Assembly: GCF_021107415.1 (NCBI RefSeq)
Contig: NZ_JAIOSW010000050.1
Span: forward strand, 1-6,120
DNA: 6,120 bases
Direction: 5' to 3'
From: Desulfobacula sp.
GTDB lineage: Bacteria > Desulfobacterota > Desulfobacteria > Desulfobacterales > Desulfobacteraceae
Shown here: positions 5,848 to 6,120 of the stretch, piece after piece
Numbering within the stretch: position 1 is the first letter of the stretch
How the letters are laid out: each line of letters opens with the position of its first letter
Notes under the pieces: generated by a model
Seen by the model: only the letters and a program-made list of their open reading frames with translations
What the model was told of the DNA's origin: nothing
Database searches by the model: none
Program-made: the position numbers and the translations under genes

Positions 5848-6120
5848 GCAGGATCAAATTTTACAGGTGGATCAATTTTATGGCCGCACAAAAATTCCCT
5901 GGTTTTTAATCGTTTTCCGGATGTTCCCATCAGCTCAAGGATGATAAGGCTGCCTTTTGCCGTTGCCACATGAATTCCTTGTTTGTCGCATTGAAAAATG
6001 ACGCCGGGTTCTTGACGTGAAGGCAGGTCAGAAGCTTTGGCCTTAAAAATTTTAAGTCGCCTGTCCCCAAGATGGGTAAAGGCTCCCGGCCAGGGTGTCA
6101 TGGCATTAATATGAGCGCAG
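5844..6120 (-). CDS. fmt: Methionyl-tRNA formyltransferase, C-terminal part (5' end outside window)
   Basis: Fmt transfers a formyl group from 10-formyl-THF to Met-tRNA(fMet) in the cytoplasm so that translation can initiate. Only about the last 91 residues are visible: the frame is open up to position 6120, so the Met near 6101 is internal and not the start. The visible part matches the C-terminal tRNA-binding domain: the characteristic INAMTPWPGAFT segment, then a beta-rich stretch with QEPGVIFQCDKQGIHVATAKG (the family's 'pGtI...gi.VatgdG' pattern), ending GHKIDPPVKFDPA before TGA. The catalytic N-terminal Rossmann domain (family total about 310-320 aa) lies upstream, outside the window. 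Its TGA stop overlaps the ATG of rsmB (ATGA, 4 nt), which suggests translational coupling. The fmt-rsmB adjacency is common in bacteria and supports the call. Confidence 0.93.
   Translation of the reverse strand, partial: CAHINAMTPWPGAFTHLGDRRLKIFKAKASDLPSRQEPGVIFQCDKQGIHVATAKGSLIILELMGTSGKRLKTREFLCGHKIDPPVKFDPA

Noticed and set aside
5844..6101. An independent 85-residue gene starting at ATG 6101.
   Set aside because: The frame is open further to 6120 and the sequence is plainly the C-terminal domain of Fmt; the Met is internal.

Overview
All genes in this window read on the minus strand, so transcription runs from high to low coordinates. The window looks like a moderately AT-rich anaerobic Gram-negative chromosome. 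The order fmt - rsmB - PASTA protein - rpe - ACT protein, with a kinase-less PASTA protein in the middle, is one I associate with Desulfobacterota (the former sulfate/metal-reducing Deltaproteobacteria), most likely Desulfobacterales. That lineage call is inference from gene order and protein style; no rRNA or other taxonomic marker is present.

Region 1 (6120 to about 2267) is a compact housekeeping operon. It opens with the C-terminal end of fmt (formylation of initiator Met-tRNA; the 5' part lies outside the window). This overlaps rsmB (16S rRNA m5C967 methyltransferase) through ATGA. The rsmB TAA stop is followed immediately by the GTG start of a membrane-anchored protein with three PASTA domains and no kinase. 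The 3' end of that gene runs 61 nt into rpe (ribulose-phosphate 3-epimerase). Nine bases after rpe comes a small protein with two ACT domains resembling the GcvR family. The tight spacing implies one transcript with translational coupling, linking translation initiation, ribosome maturation, an envelope protein of unknown role, pentose phosphate/carbon metabolism and a probable regulatory protein.

Region 2 (2142-2266) is a 125-nt AT-rich gap without a gene. It holds a weak sigma70-like promoter candidate for the next gene and no convincing terminator.

Region 3 (2141 to 1) is a large secreted RHS/YD-repeat protein gene: signal peptide, Cys-rich N-terminal region, Ig-like segment, a conserved RHS-family module, then YD repeats. 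It is interrupted by an in-frame TAA at 279-281. The same frame continues past the stop to the window edge without another stop and encodes a second good YD repeat, so the gene is best read as one broken (or recoded, or mis-sequenced) gene.

The two points most worth following up are the predicted Rpe, which has Ala at the position of a catalytic, metal-binding Asp in its HxDVMDG motif, and the in-frame stop inside the RHS gene. I saw no tRNA, rRNA, CRISPR array, insertion sequence or riboswitch. I cannot claim a wholly new system here.
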